DNA from: Ascarosepion bandense
Taxonomy: Eukaryota; Mollusca; Cephalopoda; Sepiida; Sepiidae
Length of the DNA stretch: 64,000 bases
Direction of reading: 5' to 3'
NCBI GenBank assembly: GCA_037127315.1
Contig: JBBBDQ010001155.1
Span: forward strand, 1,280,501 to 1,344,500
Shown: positions 40,423-52,599 of the stretch, one piece after another
Layout: every line of letters starts with the position of its first letter
Numbering within the stretch: position 1 is the stretch's first letter
Notes under the pieces: generated by a model
What the model was told of the DNA's origin: nothing
Databases searched by the model: none
The model's input: the letters and a program-made list of their open reading frames with translations, nothing else
Made by a program: the position numbers and the translations under genes

Positions 40423-41150
40423 TCTAAATCTAAACTTATTTATAAATGGAACTTTGTCTGTGTGTGTGTCAGTTACCTACAGACTTCGAAACGGCTGAAC
40501 TGATTTTCTTGAAAATTTACACAGTTGTACTATAAGCGTCTGCGAGTGTTCTTAGCTAGGTTTTTGTGTCGAGGTACCCCTGATAAATATTGAAAATCAA
40601 TAATCGAAAAAATCGGGTTATAGAAGGGGTGGTCAGATTTTAATCAAATTTGATACACTCATAGACAAAGACATAAACGATATTCTGAAGTTTCAAGGTT
40701 ACAGTTCTTACAATAGTGCAGAAAATCAATAATACATATATATATATATATATATATAAAAGGCAAGATGTTTGTGTGTGTCTCTCTGTTTATCTGCCTG
40801 TATGTATGTATCTTTTTCAGCCCTTTTATTTCAGTTTTTGCTTCGGGTTTGGCTCTAAGTAGGTATAATTGTAGTTCTTAGTCTCAGCCATGATACCATT
40901 TACTCAGAAGACTTATTTAGCCTTCAAAATTCAGTTTACAACAAAAAAAACTTATTTGATATAGATACCAGGAAATCAAAATTTGACTTACATCCACTCA
41001 TTTTTCTTTCAGTCTACGGTTTTGCTTTAACTGGAAACAACTATTGCTTTTTAGTCTTTCGTGCCAACGTCCAAAGAGTCTGAGCTCCAGGACCATGGAT
41101 TAGTTTTAAAGCTTTCATTACACCTGAGCAATGCTGGGCTATACTGCTAG
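40423..41150 (+). mobile_element. Helitron-like non-autonomous element, copy 1
   Basis: Starts TCTAAATCTAAACTT and ends TACTGCTAG, sitting between A40422 and T41151: the TC start, CTAG end and A/T target expected for rolling-circle Helitrons. The 3' end has the eroded form of the hairpin that copy 2 shows (CCCGAGCAACACCGGG before CTACACTGCTAG). Inside are TGTGTGTGTGTCAGTTACC, the CGGCTGAACTGATTTTCTTG stretch and a (TA)n run (40734-40757). No Rep/helicase coding. Confidence 0.78.
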
Positions 41151-42547
41151 TTCAATATAAACTATAAACTCTCTTCCTCCTTAAATCTATATTAAAAATT
41201 AGATGGAGAAAACATTTGGAAAGCCCAATAAGCATGGGTGATAACAGGAAGCAAATACTAACAAGAGAAATCTGCCTCATTCTTACATAGACTTATTGAT
41301 GAACCTGAATTTTAACTAAGTGAAATTTTATCAAATATATGCATCATTCCAAATGGAGTTTAAAAGTAGACAAATGAACTGAAGAAGCAAAACAAGGAGG
41401 GAGCTTTACTGCTAATATTATTGTTTTGTTTGTGATAAATGTAAATTTTAATTTTCTATGCAAATAATGAAAAATAACTATTTGTAGAGCAACACTAAAA
41501 TCTTATGAACAAAGTTAATCAAACATTGTGAACAATTAAAATCATGAAAGTAAATCTACAATATTCTAAACATTTAAGCAGTATTTAAGGGGGAATTTTT
41601 AATATGTGAAATCATCATTATTTTATACTTTTTAATATTTATGCCAACATGCCCATTTTTCTAGTTATACTCATAATATTTTGACCATTCTACTTCTCAA
41701 ATGTTTCATCAATTGGACTCACAACTATGTTTTAACTCTTAATGAGTATTTTAATTCACTTAAACTTAATGTATATACTCAGGTGACAGAATCTTTGTTG
41801 AGAACTTTTTTAATGAAACACTCCCAGATGGTAGTCAGCTTTATACTAGGTTTTCTCTGGAGGTTGTCAGTGTTTAATGTGTGCACTAATCCTTTCAGTT
41901 GTCAATCTTCCAATATTGTTCTCTTGTTGTCTCAAGTTCATTCCATAGGTGTTGATGACCAACTTTTTCTTTCCATCAGATATAACTGATTTCAATGTCT
42001 CTCTCCAAACAACAGATTTTTTTTCTGGTCTTCTTGAAGTTCTTTACCACAGCTGCATGGGAAGCAATACATATGATTCTTGATTAGGTTTTCTTCTCAG
42101 AGGGGCTTAATTTGGAAGAGCTATCTTCAAAGAGTTGAACTGAATTATGTCCTGATATTGTATAAACCACAAACCCCCTGAATCATTTCAGATGTACCTC
42201 TTAGACTGTGACAGAGTTTTTATTGCTGCTGTTAACATTTCTGTCTCTGTTCATGGAAGCTGTTGTTATCCTTGCTGGTTAGTTGTTATCTTGAAGAGTG
42301 ATTTTAATATTGATCATCCTCTGTTGTTAAATGTCTCGGCCATCACTTATGAGCTTGACTCTGTATGAATAATGAAAATTGAAGTTCAGGTTTTCTTTGG
42401 CAAATGTCAACTTATTTCAAGCCTATACACTATGAGTTATTAGTAAATCGAAGAAGACCAGTTGATCTTGTACTTCTTTTTCCATTGTGAAATGTCTGGA
42501 AGATTCTATTGAGATAACATGTCTCAGCAGTATTTGTGGATCTTCAT
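41151..42547. other. Unassigned intron sequence
   Basis: A plus-strand 102-codon frame (41681-41989) is visible, but nothing supports a gene. The region from 41.7 to 43.0 kb is slightly less AT-rich and may be an old element. Confidence 0.25.
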
Positions 42548-42667
42548 GATGAGACCAAAGCATGAACATATTTAAGCTACATGTTTATTTTCAGTGATAA
42601 TGTTCCTAATGAGAGCAAAGCATGAACATATTTAAGCTACATGTTTATTTTCAGTGCTAATGTTCCT
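42548..42667. repeat. 60-bp tandem duplication
   Basis: Two adjacent units around AAAGCATGAACATATTTAAG and CTACATGTTTATTTTCAGTG, 60 bp apart, with only a few differences (GAGACC/GAGAGC, GTGATAATG/GTGCTAATG). Confidence 0.9.
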
Positions 42668-45600
42668 ATAGCAATTTTCTCAAAGTATTTCATGTATATG
42701 CTTGCCATTCAAGATAATGCTAATCCCATTCTTCTTTTTGATGGCATATCTCAGAACCCAACTGGAAGTGTGTTGCTTGCACACAGAATATCATCAACTC
42801 CATTTGGTTATCTGTTGAAACCCATGTGTGCTCTCTTAGAGTGGGATCCAATTCTAATTTGTCTTTGGTAAATAGGTTCACACTGTCAAAGATTACCATA
42901 CAGTTTCTATGAATGGGAACATTTGTGATGGTTTCTACAAAGTGTCAAAGATGAAGACTTATCTGTTAGTAGTTTGATTCTACCTACCTCAACAGGTGAT
43001 ACTTCAACAACTATAAACTTTTGTAGAATACCATCTTTGCAAATTTTGGTAAGGCTGTACATGTAGTAGCCTACTGTAATGTTGGGTCTGTTATCTATTT
43101 ATTCATTGCTCAACAATCAAAATGAGCACACTGGCTCAAATAAGGCATATAATAACTTAAGTAGTAATTCTTCATTTGAAAAACAAAAGTTTTTGAAACA
43201 ATCTTTTGGAAATCAATAACTCTGCCTGAAGAAAACAATCATGTGATGAAAAAAAGAAGAAAAACTCTGAAGATGTTTTGCTTCATATTGACCTGAATCT
43301 GAAAAACTTAATGACAATTCATGCAAAATCTACACCAAACCCCACAAAATACCCAAGAGGTGGCCTTATTCAGTTGAGAGGTTACAGTTTCCATATAAAT
43401 TGATTTTCAAGAATGAATCTTTATTGAAAATATATTAAACTGTTTGAAGTTGGCAGATTTGTTTCTCTTTAGAAGAATAGAAAGTAACAGCTTTATTTAA
43501 CAAATTCAAAAATTTAATAATTTTTCTTAAGTAAATGATGTTGGCTATTTTTTTTCAATAATGGCTTTTAATAAAAAGGTTAACGGGATGTTTATTTTTT
43601 GTTCAGTACTGCTTCCTTATTCCTATTCATAAGCAAAGTATTTAGCAAGTGTTTTTACAAAGAACCAAGTTGAATAAACTTCTATAAGAACAAGAGTCAT
43701 AAATTATATGAGATATTTTCTCACTAAATTCTTTAATAATCATATATTTTACAATAAGATCTATAATTTACCAAGCATCTTTTTCAACATCATTTATATT
43801 CGTGATTATATCTTTATTCAGTTTCCTTTAATATGTGTGAATTACCATAATTTCTTAGTTTTTCTGCTTCCAGTCTCTTTTTGTAGGATTAGAAACAGAA
43901 CCCATAAAAGCTTTACTCATTTGCAGAAAGTCTTCATGATTGATGATATGAAAACTTACTACTTAGTCATCACTGAAAATTTTCTTTCAAAGTTGTATTA
44001 TTCTGAGAAATAACCATTAATATAACCATTTCGTGCACTTTGTGTATAAAAACTCAAAATTTAAATATAAAAAAGAAATACTTTTTTGCCATTTTAAGTT
44101 ATGCATTAGTTGTGCAGAAAACTGATATTCTATAAAAAACTAATGTACAACTGGATTCATGTTTTTCATTTATTGTTCTCCTAATTTCTCTGAAAGAATA
44201 ACAAAGAGAATTCTCTGCATGGAGTACAGCATGTATTCTTTAACATGTCTGCAAGACTATTGCTTTGGCTAATTCCAATGGCTCAAGAAATGTCAGCAAT
44301 CAACATCAATGCTGATACGACAAACACATCCTAGCAGCAGTGCATATAACCATAACAAAAGACATTTGCCTCTAGAGCTGCATGCAAGCCTGCTGCTGCT
44401 ACTGCTGATATTGTTGAAATTAAATTTATCTGATGTTGTCATAGCATAAATGTTGGCAGAGAGATGACTTTTCTATAGTCACTTTGGTGCCAGCAGAAAG
44501 GAATTCAGTCAGAAAAATGTGGCTGAAAAGAAGATTCAACAAAACAAACTGGGTTCCATTTTTATCATAATAAAATCAAGTTGTTTAATTATATGTTTTA
44601 TGCTAATGTTAGAATTGTAGTTTTTTTTTAAGAAAAAACATTTCTTTGCTTATGTTGCAATCAGTATAGGTATTAGCAATAAAAAAATCATTAATAATAG
44701 ATAATTGCAATTGAATACTTAGTATATGAAAATTGCCAAAATGGCTTTCCTTCATGAACATATTTTATTTTATGCCAATACAATTCTTTCATTTTATCTC
44801 TGTAAAATTATTTTACAAGCAGGCCTTTTGAAAATAAGTTTACATGCTAACAGATTTTTTTATCGAGCAGAGAATAAAATTAATATAATCATATAGATGA
44901 AAATTCAAAATAGCAGCAAGGAATTGAGGGTTAAAGTAAAGAGGGTTGTTGCTGGCAATTTTTTAAGCTAATAGAAGCAGAAGCATCAGCCCAAGTGAAA
45001 AAGGAATGTGTGACATTTTTTATTGCATTAAGAATGCTTTGTGTGTTCATGTATCATACAATGCTTGCAATGTGACAAAAAAAAAAAGAAAAACAAAACA
45101 AAAACCATTTTTGCAATATCAATATTGGTATTCAAAGGTGTGCATCCTAAAAACAAACCATGTTATACAAATGCCTTGGATATTAAAATTTGCTTTACAA
45201 AACCTCTTTTTTTTTCAAATAATAAAATCTATTCAAACTGAAAGGAACAAATAAATGTCCAGGATCAATTTTTTTTTTCTGTATAAACCATAAAATGTTT
45301 TTTCTAACAGAAGGAAAAATGCAAGGATAATTTTAAAAAGAAATAATTATTTCTTCTTTATGCTGATCCAAAATTAACTATTATTTAAACCTGAAAACTA
45401 CACATCAGTACTAAAATACATGGCATTAAATTCACTGAATAAGTGTCTGAAAGCATTTAGTTGAAAGGTGTTGCTTAGCTTATAAAGGATTTTAAGATAA
45501 TTACTAAAAAATATACTTTTTTTTTTTTACAAAGATATAATTAATGCCTATTTTTGAAAAAAACAAAAAAAAAAACAAAAATTAATCAAGCTGAGAAATG

Positions 45601-47056
45601 CCCATGGCTGACTTCTAGAGGTGGTTTTAGTAAAAATACAAAATTACAACAATTTACTTAAATTTTGGGAAAAAAACTGAATAAAGCAATTAAAAATAAT
45701 CTCTCAAAAGATGTGTGTGTGTGTGTGTGTGCGTGTATGTAGATGATATAGTCTTCAACAGGTTAAAATCGATATCAACCAAAGTGAATAAGAATTTGAG
45801 AAAACTTCCGAACTTCTTTTAAAAACTAAGTGAAAATAAAATTTTAATATTAACATGCATAAAAAATATCTAGAAAATAAGTCCTAGAAAACTACTGCAA
45901 AGTTGATCTATTGTTTTTACCATTTTGATTCAAATGCTAACATTGACTAGTTTTCTGATCCCAGTTTCTCAAACTATTAATATTTGGCAGTCATATACAG
46001 TGAGTGTATCATTCACTTTTTGAGAAAAAATGCTAACACTAAGCTGACTTAAAAATAAAAGAAGCAACTTTATTTCTGTTTCTGTATAAATTAATTTCCT
46101 ATTTGCTAATTTCTAACATTACTGACTGACAGCTGATTATCATTTTATATTCTAAAGTTATCCAATTACAAACTCAAACTGAAAATGCTGGTTCAAACAC
46201 ATAGACCTTATCAAAGTGATCATCTACACATGAAAACAGACTCAATAATGAAAAACAGACTCCTTATAACAACAGGTTTTATTTCTGGAGGCAGGGAAAG
46301 TTAACTTGACTGGTAGTGGATTATTAATAACAGAAAAGCTTAAGGACATAATGACTACGTTTTGAGTGTTTCATTTGATAAAAGGGAAGATTCACTTTAA
46401 TAACAGAAAAAGATTGATAGATTTTTTAATGTAAAATCAGCATTGAATTCAATGCAGACTGAAGAACTTGAGTTTCATTGGTGAATTGAACTCAAATTGT
46501 GTACATTCATTTTTCTTTTGAGAAATTTTGCAATAAAAAAGCTAACAAGAGAAAGGCAAACAAGTTTAAAGAAAGATAATTAAGTGTCAAAATTCAAAAA
46601 TCCATTCCTTCGTTAATTTGTTGTAAAAACAGAGGGTGGCCAAAGAAAATCTAAAAGTAAAAGGTAACAAAATACATTTGAGTGCATCTGTACCTAATAA
46701 ATCCATTTTAGTTAGCCAAAATGTTTGTTCAGTTTTTTAAGTCAAAATATTTGTATTGTTGAAAAGTATATTTTGTTTGATTACTTTTGCATTGCTTTCA
46801 TAATCGCATTATTTTCAACCCATTTTTATTTCTCAATAAAGAATTGTTGTAGACATCTTGTGCAGTTTTGCTGAAACTTTTCTTTCTATTATCAAAAAGA
46901 ATTAAGTAAAAACAAGAATTAATGATAATCTGAAGCTGTGGGAAAACTTGTCAGCCAGTTTATAACAAATTTTCATTAACATTCAAAATCTACACCTTTT
47001 CACTGGCAAATTAATCTTCTACCCAGTCGCATGATTAAATGAATTTTATTCATTTA
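42668..47056. other. AT-rich intron sequence without recognised genes
   Basis: Contains a (GT)n run near 45712-45732 and many A/T runs. Short open frames lack homology, splice context or coding character. Confidence 0.3.
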
Positions 47057-47923
47057 CTAGCAGTGTAGCCCGGTGTTGCTCGGGTGCAATGAAAGCTTTA
47101 AAACTAATCCATGGTCCTGGAGCTCAGACTCTTTGGACGTTGGCACGAAAGACTAAAAAGCAATAGTTGTTTCCAGTTAAAGCAAAACTGTTGTCTGAAA
47201 GAAAAATGAATGGATGTAAGTCAAATTTTGATTTCCTGGTATTGATATCAAATAAGTTTTTTCTTCGTAAACTGAATTTTGAAGGTTAAATAAGTCCTCT
47301 GGTAAATGGTATCATCGCTGAGACTAAGAACTACAATTATACCTACTTAGAGTCAAACCCAAAGCAAAAACTAAAATAAAAAGGCTGAAAAACTGATTTT
47401 GATCAGACCAGGTAGGATATCAGGGTATCGATTTCCAATATCGGAGTCAAATAAGTCATCCAAGGATAAACTAACCTAAGTAAGTCTATGAAAACTTATG
47501 CTCATCGGGAGTTAAATTGGAGAAAATGAGCCATATTGATGGCTGAATATTGGTTTTTGATCAGATTTGATAGAATATCTAGGGTATTGATTTCCGATAT
47601 CGGGGATATTATCGATTTTCTGCACTATTGTAAGAACTGCAACCTTGAAACTTTTGAATATTGTTTCTTATGTCTTTGTCTATGAGTGTATCAAATTTGA
47701 TTAAAATCGGACCACTCCTTCTATAACCCGATTTTTTCAATTATCGATATTTATTGGGGGTACCTTGACACAAAACCTAGCTAAGAACACTTGCAGACGC
47801 TTATAGTACAACTGTAAATTTTCAAGAAAATCGGTTCAGCCATTTCAGAGTCTATAGGTAACGGACACACACATACACACACACACAGACAAAGTTCCAT
47901 TTATAAATAAGTTTAGATTTAGA
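47057..47923 (-). mobile_element. Helitron-like non-autonomous element, copy 2
   Basis: Opposite orientation to 40423-41150. On the minus strand it starts TCTAAATCTAAACTT at 47923 (preceded by A) and ends ACACTGCTAG at 47057 (followed by T). Just before the end, CCCGAGCAACACCGGG can form a hairpin with a CCCG/CGGG stem, followed by CTACACTGCTAG. About 700 bp align with copy 1 in order; copy 2 has an extra internal block (about 47400-47600) where copy 1 has (TA)n and simple sequence. Confidence 0.82.
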
Positions 47924-48029
47924 TAACTTTATAACTTCATTGATTTTGAATTTTGAATTGATAATACACAGTATTGGCAATGTATTTACTTGTAAAACTG
48001 TAAGTAAAACGTCATCTGTCAGTTCTTCA

Positions 48030-49020
48030 TCTAGACATTCCGATGCATCCAATATTACTGCTCCAAATATCCCTAAGAGAGGACTCAAGCATTGTGTCAG
48101 AAGGGAAAAGTAAAAATTGATCCTACTGCCAAAGAACAAGTGAAAATGGCTGCCAGGGATCCTAATGACTGAAAGGAAATGGTGAAGAACAATGGGATAA
48201 ATGAGAAGACCGCAAGTGGGTTTATTCGCAGTGAAGCTGGATCCCCAAAGTGTAGAGTTGTGTTTTGGCACATGAAAAGTCCAGGTAAAACTTAAAAAGT
48301 ATTGACTGGAAAAATTGTCAGAAAATCTTGCAGCCACCCTAAAGTCACTGAAGCAAAATCTAATGAACAAATTCAATCTCAATGTGGGTACAAGTACAAT
48401 TGACAGACATTTGGACTTAAAACTGATGACTGTCAAGAAGGCTATCTACCAGCCAGATACCATAAATAGTGACCAGACTAAAGGGAAATGAATGATTTAT
48501 GTGAGAAGAGTCTTGGAACCACAAAAGCTGGGAAGACACTGCTTTTCTAAGGTGAGACCAATCTCAACTTATTTTGCAGGCATTCCCTAGCTTGTGCTTC
48601 ACTTTTCATTGTTGAAGGAATCAAACATCCACATTTTGGGTTTGATGGGTTAGACAAGTTTGGTGGTAGTTAGTGAAGAAGGATACATATGGAGAATGGT
48701 TGTTGATGGCACTATGTAGAGCCAGAAACAAGCATGGAATCATTATGGCAATTACAGTTGTGATTACTGATAATTCACCAGAACATTCTCAAGCCAAGCA
48801 GTACATGGTGGGTGCTGTAAATCTTGAGGGGATCGTTATACTATATTTGGCTCCCTATAGTTGCATGCTCAAACCCCATTGAGTTATTGTAGTGAAGACA
48901 CTATACATCAACATTCAAACAGATAGTGCAGCACAGAGTGAGGTATGCTGAAAGCTCAGTTGATGATGGGAGTGTGGTGGCTACCATGCCCAAGTGCCTC
49001 GTGCACTAGTACCAGGGCTG
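48030..49020 (+). pseudogene. IS630/Tc1-type transposase relic
   Basis: Plus-strand pieces in several frames: KIDPTAKEQVKMAARDPND (about 48110-48160) and NGINEKTASGFIRSEAG, a helix-turn-helix start with GINEKTAxxWI(R)S; then WIDE-region remnants followed by ETNLNLFCRHSLA-like text near 48550-48600; ITDNSPEHS (about 48768-48790), matching the CDNAPxHS second-acidic block; and LAPYSCMLKPHE, matching the GPYSPxLNPIE third-acidic block (about 48847-48885). The order matches DDE transposases of the IS630/Tc1 superfamily. Stops and frameshifts are frequent. No terminal inverted repeats were located. Confidence 0.65.
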
Positions 49021-49858
49021 CCTTGCTAGTGAGGATCTGCAAGGTGAGGTGTAACTATACCATGATTTTTAAATTTCTTATTGTTTTTATAATAAATTTA
49101 AAATGATCATATTTTTTTATTAATTTGACTGGTTGAAAGATTAACTTGAAAGGGAAAAGGTATAGTAAATGTAATATTCTGTCTTTTCTGTTAAACAATT
49201 CCAAATCATTTCCTTTGTCAGTTAAATATCTTCATTGGCAATACTTGTTTAAATCAATCACTTAGTTGTATAAAAGAAACTCATAGTAAAAAAACTTCTT
49301 TCTAATACTACTGTATTCATAACATCAGCTTCAGTCAGTGACAATTGGCTTTTTGTACAGTTTATAATGATTTATTTATTTTGCTTGCTCCGTGATCTCT
49401 TGCATCCCATTTTAAAAAAATGAGCCACTTTTCATCACCTGTCATAATTTGTTTACAAAACAGAATATTCTTTAATTAAACAGTGACTAGCACATGGAAA
49501 CACAATCCGAGGAGTTTTTTGTAAACTTATATGGAAGCTACACATCAAAGCAACTATCATAACCAAACTGGTGCAAATAATTTTTAATGCTTGATTTGAA
49601 TATTTTGCACTGTGATATCTTGTTCTATAATTTTAATCATTATCAAGTGATGTCTTCATTTAATTGCAATCAACTTCATCTAATCTCTCTGACCTTGTGC
49701 ATCACAACCACTATCAATACTTTATTTTATTCAGTTTTCTTTTATGTGCTATGGCATGGCTCTCCACAACTTCCTGTCTCTTGTAGCTTTTAACCTTTTA
49801 CCAATCTTTTTTGTTCTTGTTCTGCTACCCATTCACACAAATGCATTAAATAGGTTTT
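49021..49858. other. Unassigned intron sequence
   Basis: No feature recognised. Confidence 0.3.
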
Positions 49859-51111
49859 GAGGTGACTCATTTACATAAGAAGTCACGAAGAGTATAAATA
49901 GCTACAGCTATTACTCATGAGACAGTTGAGTGCTTACCATTTTCCATGAGTTAGTAACAGTCCACAACAATTGTGACACTAATATCTAAAGAAATGAACA
50001 AATAATCATGAATGATAACAATTATTATCATTTGATAATAACAAATGCACACAAGTAGGACTTAGGAGTCTAGCAGCTAAAGCTAGAACAAAAAAGCTGA
50101 AGAATTTGAAATCAGTTGAAGGAGAAAATCTAATAACTGATCTCTTCTGTAGGCTGTGACGCTATTATAAAAATATCAGCAATTGCACACCCAAGACAAT
50201 TGGAAAAAATGATGTTCAACAGTATAAATCAGCTAATAGTAAAAAACATAGCAACTAAGAAAAAGCTAGTGAATGGAGAGTGAGCTATGTTTAGGAGTAT
50301 TTCTCAAAAAGTGAATGACACAGTCACTGTATATGATTGCCAAATATTAAGAGTTTGAGAAAACTGGGGTCAGAAAACCAATCAATTGAAGAGGATTTAA
50401 TTCAAACAAAATTGGTAAACAACTTTCAAAATAGAGAGTATCGACAAATGACTTTAATGCAGTTACCTGTGGGAAAGTTGTCTAGAAGTGTATTGAATTT
50501 GCTGAGCAACAAGAATTGATTCAAAAATATAATTCAACAAAAGTTAATGGATACATAAGTGATAGAAAAAAAATGGATTGAAAATATGTCTCCAACAGAA
50601 AAAATAGAAACATTTCTTCCTAGATTGTTGATAAGCTGTAGGACAATACCACATGCTGGAAGATTGAAAAGCCTGTCTGCCCTCATGAGTAGACAAATTA
50701 GAGCCCCATTGATTATGTCTTATGCCAATAACAAAAAACTGTGGTGTAAAAAGAATAGTGAATCTAATCTACAAGAGGCAATATTCAGAATGTAAAGTGG
50801 ACAGAACACTATGATAAAAAAAAAAATGGAAATGGGACATTGATGCATGCAAACCAGGTTAGACTGCAACATGACAGCGATGAAGAAATGTCCATTGAGC
50901 CTGAAAAAGATCATGGTCTCCCATATCTAGACAATTTCTTAGGGAAAGACAGGAAGATAGTGAGGAGGCAAAGGCTCCCAGAAGTAGTAACAGGGCAAAT
51001 ACGAGGATAAAACCTCTTCGGTACAGAGAGATGAAGTGACTCATTAACATAAGAAGTCACCAAGAGTATACATAGCTACAGTTATTACCCATGAGGCAGT
51101 TGAGTGCGTAC
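49859..51111 (+). mobile_element. Unclassified element with 79-bp terminal direct repeats
   Basis: 49859-49937 and 51033-51111 match at about 71 of 79 positions. The repeat contains GAGTATAAATAGC, a TATA-box-like stretch, so it could act as a promoter-bearing terminal repeat. Between them, one plus-strand frame with two stops covers about 50280-50798; it includes DLIQTKLVNNFQNREYRQM, SRSVLNLLSNKN, KKWIENMSPTEKIETFLPRL and SALMSRQIRAPLIMSY. I do not recognise the protein. It may be a non-autonomous LTR-like element or a pseudo-LTR element. Confidence 0.5.
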
Positions 51112-51144
51112 AACACAACAGTATTTGCCTATACTTTATCAAAG

Positions 51145-51440
51145 ACACATGGCCCAGTGGATAAAAGTGTTGGTCAGATCCAGTGACTTGATCCAAAAGC
51201 GTTGTAAATTCAATACCTACACTACAGCAGTGGTAAACAAATAACTTTGTTATCTCCCTGAAACTCAACAATCTAAGACTCTGGGAAGTGGCATAGCTCA
51301 TATAACAAGGACAATATACCCTAGTGATCAAAAAAAAAGGTTCGGTTTGAAATTCCAATTGCCTGAAGAAGGTCAGAGTGTACAGTGGCTGAAATGTCAC
51401 GAATATGGCAATAAAGAAGAGGACAACAGAACAATATAAA
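51145..51440 (+). repeat. Penelope-type terminal repeat copy
   Basis: Starts CACATGGCCCAGTGGATAAA, contains GTTCGGTTTGAAATTCCAAT, CCTGAAGAAGGTCAGAGTG, GTGGCTGAAATGTCACG and GGCAATAAAGAAGAGGACAA. A possible stem (GGTC 51371-51374 with GGCT 51387-51390) lies between CTGAAGA and GAAA. Confidence 0.65.
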
Positions 51441-51665
51441 TAATGTAACTATGCAACAGGTTACATGCTAATTCCCCTTGCTGCTCTTCATTAGTTTTTT
51501 TGATGTTGTTCTGATCATAGAGATAGCATTTCTGGTTTCTATGTCTTGAAAAAAGTGACATAGTTAATCCCTTATTTTTCAGCCTAATTCTTCTATGAGT
51601 TGCATTCATAAGATTCTTAATGATAAATTTAGTTACATGGCTCATCAAGCTAACTTTCCAGTGGA
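51441..51665 (-). pseudogene. RTE-like LINE fragment
   Basis: Minus strand 51648-51460 reads MMSHVTKFIIKNLMNATHRR, then IRLKNKGLTMSLF and CYLYDQNNIKK, matching the RT segment MSxxTKLxxxxLMNRxR...IG(Q) present at 27.9 kb. Only this short piece remains. Confidence 0.65.
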
Positions 51666-51694
51666 GGTTCTATTCATTTGCACTTCTTGGATTT

Positions 51695-51732
51695 ATAGAT
51701 CTATGAAGATAGATCTATCTTCATAGATCTAT
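51695..51732. repeat. Perfect 38-bp palindrome
   Basis: Sequence 51695-51732 equals its own reverse complement, centred on AGATCT at 51711-51716. Part of the motif repeats to the right (ATAGATCTATGAA). Confidence 0.95.
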
Positions 51733-51743
51733 GAAGATAGATC

Positions 51744-51801
51744 TATGAAAGCAACAAAACTCCAAAAGTCTTTAGACTTTTGGAGTTTTGTTGCTTTCAT
51801 A
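51744..51801. repeat. Perfect inverted repeat, 27-bp arms
   Basis: 51744-51770 is the reverse complement of 51775-51801, with a 4-base loop TTTA. It ends two bases before the 5' LTR of the Copia element at 51804. Confidence 0.95.
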
Positions 51802-51803
51802 TA

Positions 51804-51980
51804 TGTTAACTCCACTGAGTGGTGTCCCTTGGCTGCTCTTCCTGATGGAGACAATTTAATCACCGGAAACGGGTAGAGGACAGTTTTGTTTTGAATTATG
51901 GTGGTGAGTGGTTCGCACGTGGTGAAATAAAAATTAACTTCCCTTCACACAGTTGTCAGTATCTATATTCCATTTTTACA
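51804..51980 (+). repeat. 5' LTR of the Copia element
   Basis: Starts TGTTAACTCC and ends TTTTTACA, giving TG...CA ends. Matches 56052-56228 over its full 177 bases with about 11 substitutions and no gaps. An AAATAAAAATTAAC stretch in the middle could serve as TATA or polyadenylation signal. Confidence 0.95.
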
Positions 51981-51981
51981 T

Positions 51982-51992
51982 TGGTAGCAAAG
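51982..51992 (+). promoter_or_regulatory. Primer-binding site of the Copia element
   Basis: TGGTAGCAAAG, one base after the LTR, is one mismatch from TGGTAGCAGAG, the complement of the 3' end of eukaryotic initiator methionine tRNA including CCA. Copia elements usually prime from this tRNA, some with a half molecule. Confidence 0.8.
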
Positions 51993-52080
51993 TGTAAAGA
52001 AAAAAAATGGCTTCTAGATATATTACCCCACCTGCCTGAAACACAGAGAATATAATTCCTGGAAAAAAAGAAATGCAGAT

Positions 52081-52535
52081 ATGGGAACTTGCCACCAGTT
52101 TAGAGGCATGCAAATCGGAGCCTGTTGTACCTTGGAAGGTAAAGCCAGAGAAGCATTATTGGAATTGGACATCGACATACTCAATGCTGAAGATGGCATG
52201 GAAAAGTTATACCAAAAACTTGATACCCTCTTCTTAGAAGACGCCAACCAAGCAGCATTTAAAGCATATGAGACTTTTGAACGTCTCCAAAGGCAGAGCA
52301 ACACGTCGATAGAAGATTTTCTCATAGATTTTGAGTGACACATTGCCAAATTCAAAAAGCACAAAATAATTCTGCCTGAGCCTGTGCTCGCGTACAGAGC
52401 ATTGAAAAGTGCTAATCTCAGCCTAGAAAACAAGCAGCTAATAAAAGCTACTGTTCGAGAACTCACACTTAGTGAAATGTCCAAACAATTTCAGATGTGG
52501 TTGTAAATTTCACTGGGCCCGCGACTGCCCTTATG
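52081..52535 (+). pseudogene. gag: Copia gag remnant
   Basis: The first 85 codons (52081-52338) include ALLELDIDILNAEDGMEKLY and FERLQRQSNTSIEDFLIDFE, typical of the capsid-like region of Copia gag. After a TGA at 52336 the same frame continues (FKKHKIILPEPVLAYRALKS, TVRELTLSEMSKQF) to about 52490. A frameshift leads to a zinc knuckle, FRCGCKFHWARDC (about 52487-52525), in which the first Cys of C-x2-C-x4-H-x4-C is replaced by Asn. It would coat the element RNA if intact. Start chosen at the first ATG of the frame; the true start may be slightly upstream. Confidence 0.75.
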
Positions 52536-52599
52536 TTGAAACAGACAGCAAAAAAGGAGGTCATTTACTCGTGTCTAATGAACCATCAAAAGCAATATG

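Noticed and set aside
41681..42871. Possible host exons in two plus-strand frames (102 and 76 codons)
   Set aside because: No family recognised, no convincing splice sites, and no conservation signal that can be judged from sequence alone.
43708..44013. 101-codon plus-strand frame
   Set aside because: Composition follows local AT content (Phe, Ile, Tyr, Asn); no motif.
47852..48436. 194-codon open frame on the minus strand
   Set aside because: It is antisense to the transposase relic and runs into the Helitron-like end; the plus strand carries the recognisable motifs.
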